A DNA stretch of 64,000 bases from Hysterangium stoloniferum (taxonomy: Eukaryota; Basidiomycota; Agaricomycetes; Hysterangiales; Hysterangiaceae), in contig WHVD01000089.1 of NCBI GenBank assembly GCA_015178975.1, positions 186,001 through 250,000 of the forward strand. Reading direction: 5' to 3'. Under the pieces are notes generated by a model. The model made no database searches. It was not told the DNA's origin and saw only the letters and a program-made list of their open reading frames with translations. This document shows, in pieces, positions 45,510 through 56,171 of this stretch. The position numbers were made by a program, and so were the translations under genes. How positions within the stretch are numbered: position 1 is the first letter of the stretch; the number at the start of each line of letters is the position of its first letter.

Positions 45510-45983
45510 TGTGAAGAGTGGCGGAAGTTCTGACCGTTCTATATACGAAGAAATGAGTAGAAAGGAAGAATATTGACCTATTCAGTGCAATATAAGAGAA
45601 AGTGAGAGAAAGAGCACGAGATGATGAAGGAGTCAACGAGTGCGATGGTTCGAGTGGAGGCCTCGACTGTTATAGTTCGAGGCCAGAAGTGTTCAGTAGT
45701 TCAGATAATGCTACCTATATGGTAGCTGACACGTTACCCTGATCACCACTCATAGTAGACCTAGTTTATATCTTACGAGTGGTGGTTCTTGGGTTAAAGT
45801 GTGTCTGAGTTCTAATTGGTGCTGAGTGCACCCACAAGTATACACAATGCTTCGAACTAATGAAATATGCAATATTCAAAGAATATGAAAGATAGAAAAA
45901 TATGAATAGAATATGTAAAATATAAATAAAATAAAAGGAGTGTTTTACCACAATGAAACTGTGGTAAAAGCATACTCCTCACA
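45510..45983 (-). repeat. Solo LTR-A, copy 4 (TSD CATAT)
   Basis: Starts TGTGAAGAGTGG, ends CTCCTCACA, with CATAT at 45505-45509 and 45984-45988. Nearly identical to copies 1 and 2. Confidence 0.93.
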
Positions 45984-46046
45984 CATATACTCGGAGGAGT
46001 AGGGAATCCCGATTGGGAAGAACCAATCAAAATTAGACTGGATACC
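45984..46046 (+). pseudogene. Element 3 protease up to the DT of the active site
   Basis: Reads IKIRLDT and stops. The next codons, GADLSLMSEEF, are found 7.5 kb away at 53512, on the other side of the LTR-D element. The insertion therefore split the catalytic DTGA of the protease. Confidence 0.82.
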
Positions 46047-46610
46047 TGTTAAGTGCTGTGTCGGGAACTTATTCCAGAACTATCAGAAAGTCACTGGGAA
46101 GTTGGAAACTCGTGGATAGAGTCAGGACGTCGGCTTCAGCTTATGTGCTGCACCTCTACGCAAACGCTCAATGTCCTTAATTTCGGAAGTAAAACTTACA
46201 ATGGAAGATATGGATATTCAGAGTTCCGAAGAGTTCCGAATATCAAGCGTACAGAAAGACGGGAGGAGGAATAAGAAACTAAGTCGATATCAGATCTAAG
46301 GTAAAGTACAAATTCGCGGAAACTAATATAAGTCTACTCGTTATTGTACTACAAACTAAGATCATAATAAGACAGAAACGGAAATGTTCTTAAAACGGAA
46401 ATACAATAAGACATATTAGGGAGACAGTATTCCGAAATGGGAATACAACAAACAAATGAGTGAATACTTGTCAACGGACAAATTACCAAATGCGGAACAA
46501 GGAAGAATGCGGATGATATGGTAACTATGATGTTCCGTAGTCGGGGATCGGAAGTCGGAAGTCGGAGATTGGAAATCGGATATTGAAACATCCGGGAACG
46601 GGTCGTAACA
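46047..46610 (-). repeat. 3' LTR (LTR-D)
   Basis: The plus strand starts TGTTAAGTGCTGTG and ends GGTCGTAACA; 564 bp. The element reads on the minus strand, so this is its 3' LTR. Compared with the other LTR at 52982 it differs mainly at CpG sites. It contains the conserved hairpin at 46125-46176. Confidence 0.92.
46125..46176 (-). other. Conserved LTR hairpin motif in LTR-D (3' LTR)
   Basis: GGAC (46125-46128) pairs with GTCC (46173-46176); inner hairpin CAGC/GCTG around TTATGT. Same layout as in LTR-G and LTR-F; repeated in the 5' LTR at 53060-53111. Confidence 0.65.
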
Positions 46611-46626
46611 GTACCCCCCTGTTAGG
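46611..46626 (-). other. Polypurine tract of the LTR-D element
   Basis: The minus strand reads AACAGGGGGGTAC directly before its 3' LTR (TGTTACGACC). It confirms orientation. Confidence 0.75.
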
Positions 46627-46737
46627 CCGAAATCCCATAGAGGCGATTAGGTACTGAGTGATTGAAGCGACGGCTGATTATTATGTGTTGTGAAATTTAT
46701 GCAATTCTGGAGGTGAGAGTTTCGGCTGATGTGCTGA

Positions 46738-46748
46738 GTATAAAAACC
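46738..46748 (+). promoter_or_regulatory. TATA box of the antisense zinc-cluster gene
   Basis: TATAAAAACC lies about 55 bp before the ATG at 46795, on the strand opposite to the retroelement's own reading direction. Confidence 0.5.
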
Positions 46749-46794
46749 TCCAAATATTCGAATTAACGTTTTTGTTTCTTTATCCACAACTTGT

Positions 46795-47937
46795 ATGTCG
46801 ATTCATCGGCCGTTATTCATCACTACCCCGGAAGACTCAGATATCGAAATTGCCGTTCTACAAAAGATGTCGAAGGTTGCAGAACTTCAACAAAAACGAC
46901 AAAGGATGGAGGAGTTGAAGCGATGACAGGAAGAGGAGGAGAAGGTGTTGATGCAGGAGTTGAAAGATGCGGAAGAGGCGGAAAAATGGGAGTTGGAGCG
47001 GGCGAAAGCGGAAAAGGAAGCGTGGATCCGGAAAACGGCGGAGGCTCAGAAAAAGAAGGAAGAGGTGGAAAAGTTACAGCGGGAGTCAGAGGTCGCGGAA
47101 AGACTGAAAGAGATAAGGGAAGGAAAAGTAAGTTTGATCCATATTTTCCGTGGTTCCGACCGATAACTTTTGATACAGCGAAAAGCCGTGGAGATGGAGG
47201 TGGAGGGAGAGGCTGGACCTTCAAGTCTTAAAGTAAGTGCATCTACAAAAGGTCGGTATTTGAATTAACTTCCGAAACAGAAACCAAAGGTCAAGGCTCC
47301 GGAATGGATGGAAATCGTCCATGAAACTCCGTGTTATCGATGTTCCATACGGAATATGACATGTTGGAAACAGAAGGTAAAATGGGGTGGAACTTGTTAT
47401 CCCTGTGCGGTTCTCAAACTTCCGTGCACCCTCGCCTCGAAAAGGGTTCCAAAAGGTGAGAAGACTCCGAAAGCTAACGATGCGGGAAGTTCAGGAGCAG
47501 CCAAAGCTGCGGAAACTGAGATACCGAAAACGGATAGTATGGGCGTGGAACTCCTCAAGGATACCGTTGACGCATTAGTCTTTATCGGGACGGAAGTTAT
47601 GAAAATGCGAGATACACTAGATTGCCATAATGAAATCCAGGAAAAAGGTTTCCGTTCGTTGATCTGGAACTTCCGGAGGCAAAATGAATTCTTGGAAAAG
47701 ATAATGGTTAGCATCGGTGTGATTGCAGTATCCGAGAGATTTTCCGATAAGGCGTGGGAACAGCCTAATGATCCATTGGCGGAATGTGTCGAAAAAAGGT
47801 GGGAGTCAGGAAATAGGCCGGAAGTATCAGAGAGTGATGATGAAGAGGTGCAGGATATGGTGGAAAGTGCGGAAATTGCTGATGAGATGGAAGTTGGGAT
47901 GGGAAGTGGATTTGGGGTATCAGAGACTTTAAAATAG
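46795..47937 (+). pseudogene. Antisense zinc-cluster / coiled-coil gene inside the LTR-D element
   Basis: Lies between integrase and the 3' LTR of the LTR-D element but on the opposite strand. Exons 46795-47127, 47179-47232 and 47281-47937, with GTAAGT...CAG introns, give 347 codons in one frame. One in-frame TGA at 46924 follows CGA and looks like a CGA-to-TGA change. The N terminus predicts a long charged coiled coil (MEELKR, EEEEKVLMQELKDAEEAEKW). Exon 3 has Cys spacing CX2CX6CX10CX2CX6C (CYRC..., CW, CYPC, PC), the spacing of fungal Zn2Cys6 clusters. An acidic C terminus follows (ESDDEEVQDMVESAE). Possibly a captured regulator. Confidence 0.7.
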
Positions 47938-48035
47938 TCCTAATAATATTTTTTTGACTTGCAAAACCTAAAATGAGTGTGATATCGGAAGTGTTGGGAG
48001 TGTCGGAAACTGAACAGAAAGAAAACAGAAAAGGA

Positions 48036-51000
48036 TTAAAGTGATGATAAAGGTCCGGGTTTGTTTGGATAAGCTGTGTGGAAGTCAGTAACAATTTCCA
48101 TAGTGTGTCCTAGTTCCGTGGCCAATATCCATGAAGTTTCCTCGTCGGTACCTTCATAGCCTGCCCATTTGACTAAATAGAGCAATTTACAAGTATGTCG
48201 GTGATTGTCGATTTTAGAATCCAAAATTTCGGAAACTTCAAATTCGGGTTCTCCATCAATAATGACCGGAGGGGATGGAGGTTGAATATGTTCCGGGATT
48301 TTGTTAGGAACACAGGGTTCTAACATGGAAATGTGGAAAATGGGGTGAACTGCTCGCATACTATCAGGAAGTCGGAGAGTCCATGAGAGAGAACCGGCTT
48401 GTGCTATAATTTCAAAAGGGCCTAAGAATTTCTCAGTGAGTTTTTTAGAAGGTCGGGTAGTACGGAAGAATTGAGCTTTTACAAAAAACCAATTTTAAAA
48501 TTAGGAGGTGGGATCCTGTTTTTGTCCATGGAACGTTGATAATATTCCTGTGCGGAAGAAAAATAGCTTTCCAAAGTTCTTGATGTAATTCATCGAGGTC
48601 GGTAATAAATTCTTGAGCACGGACAGAAGCCAAATCTCATTTGGGATGTACAGTGAGATTCAGATTATAGCCTTTGTTGGCGAAAAAAGGAGATATGCCG
48701 GTAGTTGCATTTGGAGAGTTATTGTAGGTGAATTCCGCGATCGGGAGAAGGGATTTCCAGTTGTCCTGTTGATAATTGCAATAGATGTGGAGGTATTGTT
48801 CCAATGTTTGATTTACACGTTCCGTTTGTCCATCACCTTCCGGGTGATATCCCGAGGTGAAGTGTAGTTTCATGTCAAGGGCTTTTCCGAGGGCCTGGAA
48901 GAAATGGGAGACGAACTTGGAGCCTCAATCGGAAGTTACGTGAGATGGAACTCCATGTTTGGAAAATACGTGAATAATGAAAAGTTCCACTAATTGTAAG
49001 GATGTGATTGTATCATGAGTGGGTATGAAAATGCCTTGTTTCGAGAATCGATCCACAACAACTAGAATGGATGTAAAGCCTTCGGAAGTCGGGAGTTGTT
49101 CGATAAAATCCATGGAAATTGAATTCCAGGGTTTTTCCGGTATCGGGAGTTGCTTGAGAGGGCTGTACGGCTTATGCCTCTGGGTCTTAGAGCGTAAGCA
49201 GGTGGTGCATGACTTACAGAATTGGGTTACGAAATCTCGGAGGTTGGGCCATGTATATTCTCTACGGATTAAACCAAGAGTATTGTTAATGCCGTAATGT
49301 CCGGAGATTGGATGATCGTGTTTATACTGAAGTACGCGGAGTCGGAGATTGTTGGAATCTGGAATGTAGATACGTCCATCGAGACGGATAAAACCTTGAG
49401 AGTCCTGTGACCATCGGGGTTGGTCCGGATTGTCAGGAACTTCTAGGTGTGGCTTGAGAACCGGATCGGAAGTGAGTGCGGAAAGGATATCTTGATGTAA
49501 TTGCTCAATGTCCATAATCATGACGCTACGCATAATTGGGTAGTAGAGGGAAGTTGCTCGGATAGATGCGGAAAGTTGTTGCATTGTAAAAACCGGTTTC
49601 AAATTATGTGGATTAACAACGGCATAATTACTTTCCCCCTCTTTAGGATAGACATCCCATCGTCGAGTCATGGCATCTGGTTTTCCACCAAGACGTCCGG
49701 GTCGGAAACGGATAATCATATTGAAAGTGGAAAGGAATTCAGACCAGCGGGCTTGCCGGCGGGTTAAAAGTTTAGTGGTAGAAAAATATTCGAGATTTTT
49801 GTGATTGGTAACAACGTCAACGGGAGTTGAGGAACCTTCGAGATAATGGCGCCAATGTTTAAAAGCTTCAAAAATTGCCAAAAGTTCCTTATCATGAACG
49901 TCATAGTTGAGTTCGGACACTTTCAGTGTCCGAGAAAGAAATGCGACCGGATGAATTTCACCGTCAGAATCTTGAATGGAAAGAATCGCGGCAATTGTGT
50001 AATCGGAAGCATCGGTTTCCACAATAATCGGAACATCAGGTTTCCAATGAGAAAGGATCAGGGCAGAAGTGAAAGCGTTTTTTAAAGTCTGAAAGGCGGA
50101 GTGGCATTTATCGTCAAAGACCCATGGTTGAGTTTTACGGGTGAGACGAGTGAGCGGTACTGTAATATCCAAGTAGTTCCGAATAAAACGATGGTAAAAG
50201 TTGGCGAAACCTAAAAATGACTGAATATCCTTGACTTTCCGTGGTTCGGGCCAGTCATGGACAACTTGAACCTTGGTTTCATCCATACGGAGACCATCAG
50301 GTCCGATAATGAAACCTAAGTATTCAATAAAATCCATGTCAAAGTAGCATTTTTTACCGTTGGCGAAAAGACCGTTTTTATGGAGTCTTTGGAAAACTTC
50401 ATGGACTTGTTCGTCGTGAAGAGCGGGATCCTCAGAAAATACCAAAATGTCGTCCAAATAGACTATAACACATACGTCAAGCATGTCAGAAAATATATCA
50501 TTAACAAAACGTTGAAAAGCGGAAGGGGCGTTGGTAAGGCCGAACGGCATAACCAACCATTCAAAGGATCCATAGCGAGTCCGAAAAGCAGTTTTCCATT
50601 CATCGCCCTTGGCAATTCGGACCAAATGATAGGCGTGTTTGAGGTCTATTTTGGTGTAGATCCGAGCTTTCCATGGGGCATCGAGTAAATCGGTAACAAG
50701 TGGAAGTGGATACTTGTCTTTCCATGTAATGGAATTTAATCCTCTGAAATCGACACATAGTCGAAGAGAGCCATCCTTCTTTCGGACAAAAAGGACGGGT
50801 GCTCCATATGGAGACTTTGAGGGACGGATAAAACCTATCGACAAATGTTCATCCAGGAACTCCCGAATAGACGAAAGTTCCGATTGGGATAATGGGTAAA
50901 TAGGTCCTAACGGAGGGTTTGAACCGGGCTCAATATCAATTTTTAAGTCATAAGGCCTATGTGGTGCAAGCCGGTCAGCTTTTTGCTTACTGAAAATGTC

Positions 51001-51717
51001 CGTGAAATCATGATATTTTTCGGGAACTCCTTCCAGGTCAGCTTTTAGCCTCGGATGATTCTGGAGTCGCAAAATGTCCAGATGCTTCATCAACTTTTAA
51101 GCTGATTGAAAAACACTGCGAACCATCCAGTTTACTCGCCCTAACAAATGCCGAAGCGTTGATAAGAGAGATTTTTGGAGGCGCGGAGGTTTTGGTAGAA
51201 GCCGGAGGTGCCGTAGATGCCGAAAAGGCGTTGGCCGGAAAAGACGCTGCAGGAGGAAATGAAGTATCGGGAATTCAGAAATTAATACTGCCCAATACCC
51301 AGTCAATCAACGGATTATATCAGGTGAGCCAGTTGTATCCAAGAACTACTAAACAGCTAGAGTCCAACTGTGTTACGAAAAAAGTAACCATCTGGGATGT
51401 TCCACAAGGGAACCGGATAGACATGTTGCAGGCTTGAGTAATTGCCGTATTGCTAGTGCCATCAAACAGACGCAAGGAAATTGCAGGGACAGAATGGAGT
51501 TTCAGATTATGTTTCGTGGCAAAGGTGGTATCTACAAAACAGTGTGTGGAGCCGGAATCTATCAGAGCTCGGAACACTAAATTTCCAAGAAAGTCAGAAA
51601 CGAGTTTTACAAATAATGAATCGGGATTAGAGAGAGCAGACACGTTGAGACGGATAACCTCGGAAACACGGAGAGAGTCAATGCAACCCTCTGTCCGTGC
51701 AGATTCTGGAGGGTTGC
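48036..51717 (-). pseudogene. LTR-D element Pol (protease, RT, RNase H, integrase, chromodomain)
   Basis: A full Ty3/gypsy Pol of a family distinct from elements 1-3. In order on the minus strand: protease with RALIDSGSTHCFVD (about 51560), RT with RLCVDFRGLN, LVMPFGLTNAPSAFQR and VIVYLDDILVFS, RNase H with IVETDASDYTIAAIL, integrase HHCC (HDHPISGHYG, CKSCTTCLRSK), MDFIEQLP, GYHPEGDGQTERVNQ, and a C-terminal chromodomain (YLVKWAGYEGTDEETSWI). Broken by a few stops, e.g. TGA replacing Arg in SDRGS near 48930 and TAA near 51094. Pol lies in the -1 frame relative to Gag. Confidence 0.9.
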
Positions 51718-52947
51718 TTACTCTTTTTTCAGCTCCATGGTGGGTTTTTCCTTGGACGTTGTAGTCGTAGTGGAAGTTGCCGCGCAGGCCTTGGAAGAGT
51801 TAGATTTAACGGTACAGTCGGAAACCTTGTGTCCGCCTTTCCCACAGAAAAGGCAGAGGTCGTTGTCCATTCGTCGTTGTTTCTCCTTTGGGGTGAGTTT
51901 ACTGTCGGTACCCAACAAATGGGAAATGTCGGGTTTGTCAGAAGTGGACTGTTTTTCCTTGTTGGATTTCTCGTCTTTCTTCCGGTCGGAGTTTGATTTG
52001 CCAGTATTAGTGCCAGAGTTGCCAGTGTTATTGCCTGAGTTGTTGCCGGAAGACTTGCTAGTCGACGCCTTGTTGTTCTGAGAATGTTCCGTCAGATTTT
52101 CTCGAGAAACCTCGGCTTTTCGTTCTCAATAACGGGTGTCGGATGTTTGAGCTTTCATCCGCATGGGTTGGAGAGTTTTTGGCTTTCCATCTTTGCAGAT
52201 TTCGTCTTTAAGGCGTGACGGAAGTCCCATATAGAAATGGTGTCTGAGGGCGGAATCGTCCCATCCACATCGTGCGGCGAGGGTATTGAACTTGACGAGA
52301 TAATCAGAAACTCGTTGATTGTCCTTCATCTTGAGCGTCATTAATTCATTTTTCACTTCGCCGGTTTGATTGTAAGGTCCGAAATTAGTTTCCAGTTCTT
52401 CCACAAAAGTGTCCCAGTCATCGAGCCATATGGGTGTCTCGTCGGATATTCCAGATAGTCCGGGTTCGAACCAATCTTGAGCAGTATCCTTGAGATAAGA
52501 GAGCACGAAATTAACTTTTTGACTGTCGGATTTAAAAGCATTGGGTCGATCACGGAAACTGAAACGGCATTGGAGAAGGAAATTCTTCAATTTTTTCGGA
52601 TCCTTGCCGGTAAATGGTTTGGGTTCTTTGACTCCGGTGTGGGAAGATTCTTTACTATCCTCAGCGGATTTCAAATAGTCAGCGAATTTCACAATGGAGT
52701 TGATAAATAACATTTCAGTCGGTTCATCGGAAGATTTCTTTTTTGATGTCTCCGGCTGATCTTCTGCTTCGTTGTCGGAAGTGTGGGGAACATTGGTGTC
52801 CTTTGTTACCTCGGTAACCTCCTCGGTAACTTCTTCGACTGAAGCTGATGTTGTTGGCTGAAAAGGGGTTTCAGATTGAGTGGTGTAAAGTTGCAACGGG
52901 GATTGAAGTTGGGATGGTCCTTCAGCAGCTTTGCGTTTGGGACCCAT
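51718..52947 (-). pseudogene. LTR-D element Gag
   Basis: Starts MGPKRKAAEG at 52947, just inside the 5' LTR. A charged linker comes first; the capsid (PKPFTGKDPKKLKNFLLQ, FVLSYLKDTAQDWF, LMTLKMKDNQRVSDYL) and an Asn/Ser-rich stretch follow, then one zinc knuckle CLFCGKGGHKVSDC, CX2CX4HX4C. One TGA (CGA-type) interrupts at about 52127. The stop at 51718-51720 directly follows an A6 run (51724-51729 on the minus strand) where a -1 shift would enter Pol. Confidence 0.88.
51724..51729 (-). other. Probable -1 frameshift site at the Gag-Pol junction of the LTR-D element
   Basis: A run of six A on the minus strand (CTG AAA AAA GAG TAA) just before the Gag stop. The frame one base back is open from here through protease and RT. 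Slippage on the A run would give Gag-Pol; the context is not a canonical XXXYYYZ heptamer. Confidence 0.5.
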
Positions 52948-52981
52948 GATGAGCGAGTTGCAGAGTTGAGATCTGATATAC

Positions 52982-53514
52982 TGTTAAGTGCCGTGTCGGG
53001 AACTTATTCCAGAACTATCGGAAAGTCACCGGGAAGTCGGAAACTCGTGGATAGGGTCAGGACGTCGGCTTCAGCTTATGTGCTGCACCTCTATACAAAC
53101 GCTCAATGTCCTTAATTTCGGAAGTAAAACTTACAACGGAAGATATGGATATTCAGAGTTCCGAAGAGTTCCGAATATCGAGCATACAGAAAGACGGGAG
53201 GAGGAATAAGAAACTAAGTCGATATCAGATCTAAGGTAAAGTACAAATTCGCGGAAACTAATATAAGTCTACTCGTTATTGTACTACAAATTAAGACCAT
53301 AATAAGATGGAAACGGAAATGTTCTTAAAACAGAAATACAATAAGACATATTAGAGAGACAGTATTCCGAAATGGGAATACAACAAACAAATGAGTGAGT
53401 ACTTGTCAACGGACAAATTACCAAAAGCAGAACAAGGAAGAATGTGGATGATACGGTAACTATGATGTTCCGTAGTCAGGGATCGGAAGTCAGAAGTCAG
53501 AGATCGGAAATCGG
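52982..53514 (-). repeat. 5' LTR (LTR-D), truncated at its outer end
   Basis: Matches 46047-46610 up to GGAAATCGG, then jumps into element 3's protease (GCTGATTTGTCTC). About 31 bp of LTR plus the target duplication are missing; CGG is shared by both sides of the junction, pointing to a microhomology deletion. Just inside is TATCAGATCTC, a possible degenerate primer site. The hairpin motif is at 53060-53111. Confidence 0.9.
53060..53111 (-). other. Conserved LTR hairpin motif in LTR-D (5' LTR)
   Basis: GGAC (53060-53063) with GTCC (53108-53111) around CAGC/GCTG, as in the partner LTR. Confidence 0.65.
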
Positions 53515-55117
53515 AGCTGATTTGTCTCTCATGTCAGAGGAATTCTACCGAGAACTGAAGGATCAACCTAAGCTGAAGCAAGGACTTAAGCTGCAATTAC
53601 TGGGAGTGCCCGAGTACTGGGTTATATTAACATTCCCATCTACCTTAGGGATGACAAAGGAACCCTGCTGCGATTTAACGTGAAAACCTACGTAGTACGA
53701 GAGATGACCGTACCTATCCTCTTAAGAGAAAACTTCCATATCAACTATGAGATAGGAACGTTGCAAGATCAACCCATGGGATCAAGACTAATCCTCCTTA
53801 GGAGGGCAGGATTCATTCCTGCCAGCTCCTCCAACGAATCTGTCCCGTTGGCCTTTTCAGTCAACAAGATCTCGCTGGAAGACAAACTAATCATGCCAAC
53901 TAATTTAACATCCAAACCCGACCAAGGCATGTGTGCTGAGAGAGTTGCGAGAGCCCTAGAAGATTGCACGATAAAGCCCAAGTCAGTTAGGTTAATACCC
54001 ATCTTTACCGGGGACCTAGAGGACGGGGAATGGATTGTGGAGGGCATAGTTTTACAGAATGAAGATGGGACTATCCTTGCTGCTCCCATGACTGCTATCT
54101 CTAAAGAAAAGAGTATGGTGCTGCTGGCTAATCCAACCTTAACTCCTCAAACTATCAGAAGAGGAGAAATCATAGGTCTAATTCATAACGCCCAAGCCTG
54201 GGCCCAAAAGCCTCGATCCCAAGCAGAAGAGGAATTGATGTGAGTCGCAAGCTCGAAGATTGCCCACTTCATAGAAAGCATCTCCAAGCTGGAAGAAGAC
54301 AACACCTCCAGTCCCCGACCATCTATGGTATCCTTAGGGAATGAGGTGGTAGATGACTTTGATCCTGCAGGCCAAAGACTTTGGAAGTTCCTTCCTTGGA
54401 GAAGCTCTCCTCGGAGGATCTGCATAAATTGGTCAATTTAAGACCTGACATCCCTCCTGACATTATGCCTCACCTTAGCTCAATATTGACTAAGAACGTG
54501 CAAGTGTTTGGAGTTGATGGAAGACTGGGCCAAGTAGACAGCAAGGCCACTATCCCACTGAAAACCGATGTGCAACCAGTGTCTGTACTGATGTTTCAAA
54601 CTTCCCCTGCCAACAGGAAGGTCATAGATGAGCAAATGGACACCTGGTTCCAACAAGGAGTTATCGAACCTTCGAAAAGCCCTTGGGGAGCGCTTGCCTT
54701 CATAGTCTATCATAATAATAAGCCTCGCGTGGTCATTGATTATCAAAAACTGAACAGCCTCACTATCCCAGACGAGATCCCGTTACCCCGACAATCAGAA
54801 ATTATACAAGCACTCTCGGGATCCAACATTCTATCCTCGTTCGATGCCCTAGCTGGTTTTACCCAACTAGAAATGCTGGAGGAAGACTGACACAAAATGG
54901 CCTTTTGATCACATTGAGGACTCTGGCAATTTAGAAGGATGCCTTTCAGATTAAGGAACGGACCTTCCATTTTTCAGCGAGTCATGCAAAACACACTGGT
55001 ACCCTATCTGTGGATATTCTGTCTAGTCTATATAGACAATATAGTAATCTTTTCTAAGACCTGGGAGGATCATATCGAGCACCTGGACCGAGTATTACAA
55101 GCAATAATTTTGGCTGG
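53515..55117 (+). pseudogene. Element 3 protease remainder and reverse transcriptase
   Basis: Continues element 3 from the split active site: GADLSLMSEEFYREL, VPILLRENFHINYEIG, the linker ALEDCTIKPKS, then RT (PSKSPWGALAFIVY, RVVIDYQKLN, SSFDALAGFTQLE, PFRLRNGPSIFQR, VYIDNIVIF). The catalytic YIDD has become YIDN, so RT is dead even apart from stops. Two TGA stand in FRSHRGLWQF near 54908-54917. Confidence 0.87.
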
Positions 55118-56171
55118 TGTTAAGTTCCCAAACAAAGCTCCACGGAAGGTCCCGCGGAGGTTTCCGGTAATTATTCCAAACACACACTTGCATCCGGGAA
55201 TTGTCCCACAGAGTCCCCGGGCAATAGGTCCCAGGAAAGTTCCGGGGATTGTTAGTACAAGGAATGGTGATATCAGAATAATTACCAGAATGTCTGGTGA
55301 ATGACTGAGATGGACTTGGCTTCAGCTTATAGGCTGTGCCCTTGTACACTCATTCGGGTGTCCATATTTCGAGCTGACAGAATGCAGACAGGAAGATATA
55401 GATTCCAGAGTTCCCGTGGGAGTTCCGGGAATCGAGTGTGCAGACAGACAAGAGGACTAGAGACTGTTCAAGGATCAAACTTGTTCGGGGGAAAACTAGT
55501 TCGAGATTGAAACTGGATTCTAAGTACATGAATATAGCAGACTTATATAGACTGTGAAATGTAATAATACCAAATCTGGTATTAATGAGAGGCAGAACTA
55601 TTAAACATAAAATGAAACAAGTAAATACTAAACTGGGAATTAGGGACGGAACAGAACGGGAGCGGAGAACGAATCATGACAGATCATTTAACCATAACTG
55701 GAGTGGGGCTCAGTTAGAGGGGTTCCGGAAGTCCGGTCGGAGTCCGGTGACTTGGTGCACAAGATAGTGTCAGGTATAGACAGGCTTGATGTGCAGGAGG
55801 TCCGGTGGAGTCCAGTGGGTTTTCCAATGACTGGTGTGTGAGACGCAGAGACAGATAACAGGAGCGGGGTTCTATGCTCTGTTAGAGGGGTTCCAGGAGT
55901 CTGGTCGGAGTCCGGTGACTGGTACATAAGACACAGAGTGTCGGGTGTACATAGGGTGGAGTCCGGAGTCCGGAGGAGTCCGAGGACTGGTGTATGAGAC
56001 ACAGAGGGTTAAGTGCAGACAGGTGGGGTGCGTACAGAGAGTCAGGTATAAACAAGTTGACATGTGGGCTCCCGTGGGAACTCCGGTTGTTACTATACAA
56101 TATAGAGGGTTGGGAGCATGTAGGACGGGGTCCGGGGGCCCGGAGGCTGGCGGGTTTTCCTGTTCCTGACA
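55118..56171 (-). repeat. Solo LTR-F (TSD GCTGG)
   Basis: Plus strand TGTTAAGTTCCC to TTCCTGACA, with GCTGG at 55113-55117 and 56172-56176. Removing it restores LAGITLSPKKYYVGYNS of RT. 1054 bp, related to LTR-G through GTCCGGTGACTGG units, which are repeated several times at about 55730-56010. Orientation follows LTR-D and G. Confidence 0.92.
55312..55363 (-). other. Conserved LTR hairpin motif in LTR-F
   Basis: GGAC (55312-55315) with GTCC (55360-55363), inner CAGC/GCTG around TTATAG, as in LTR-G. Confidence 0.65.

Noticed and set aside
46823-47224. Proline-rich ORF on the minus strand
   Set aside because: Shadow of the antisense gene's coiled-coil exon; low complexity only.
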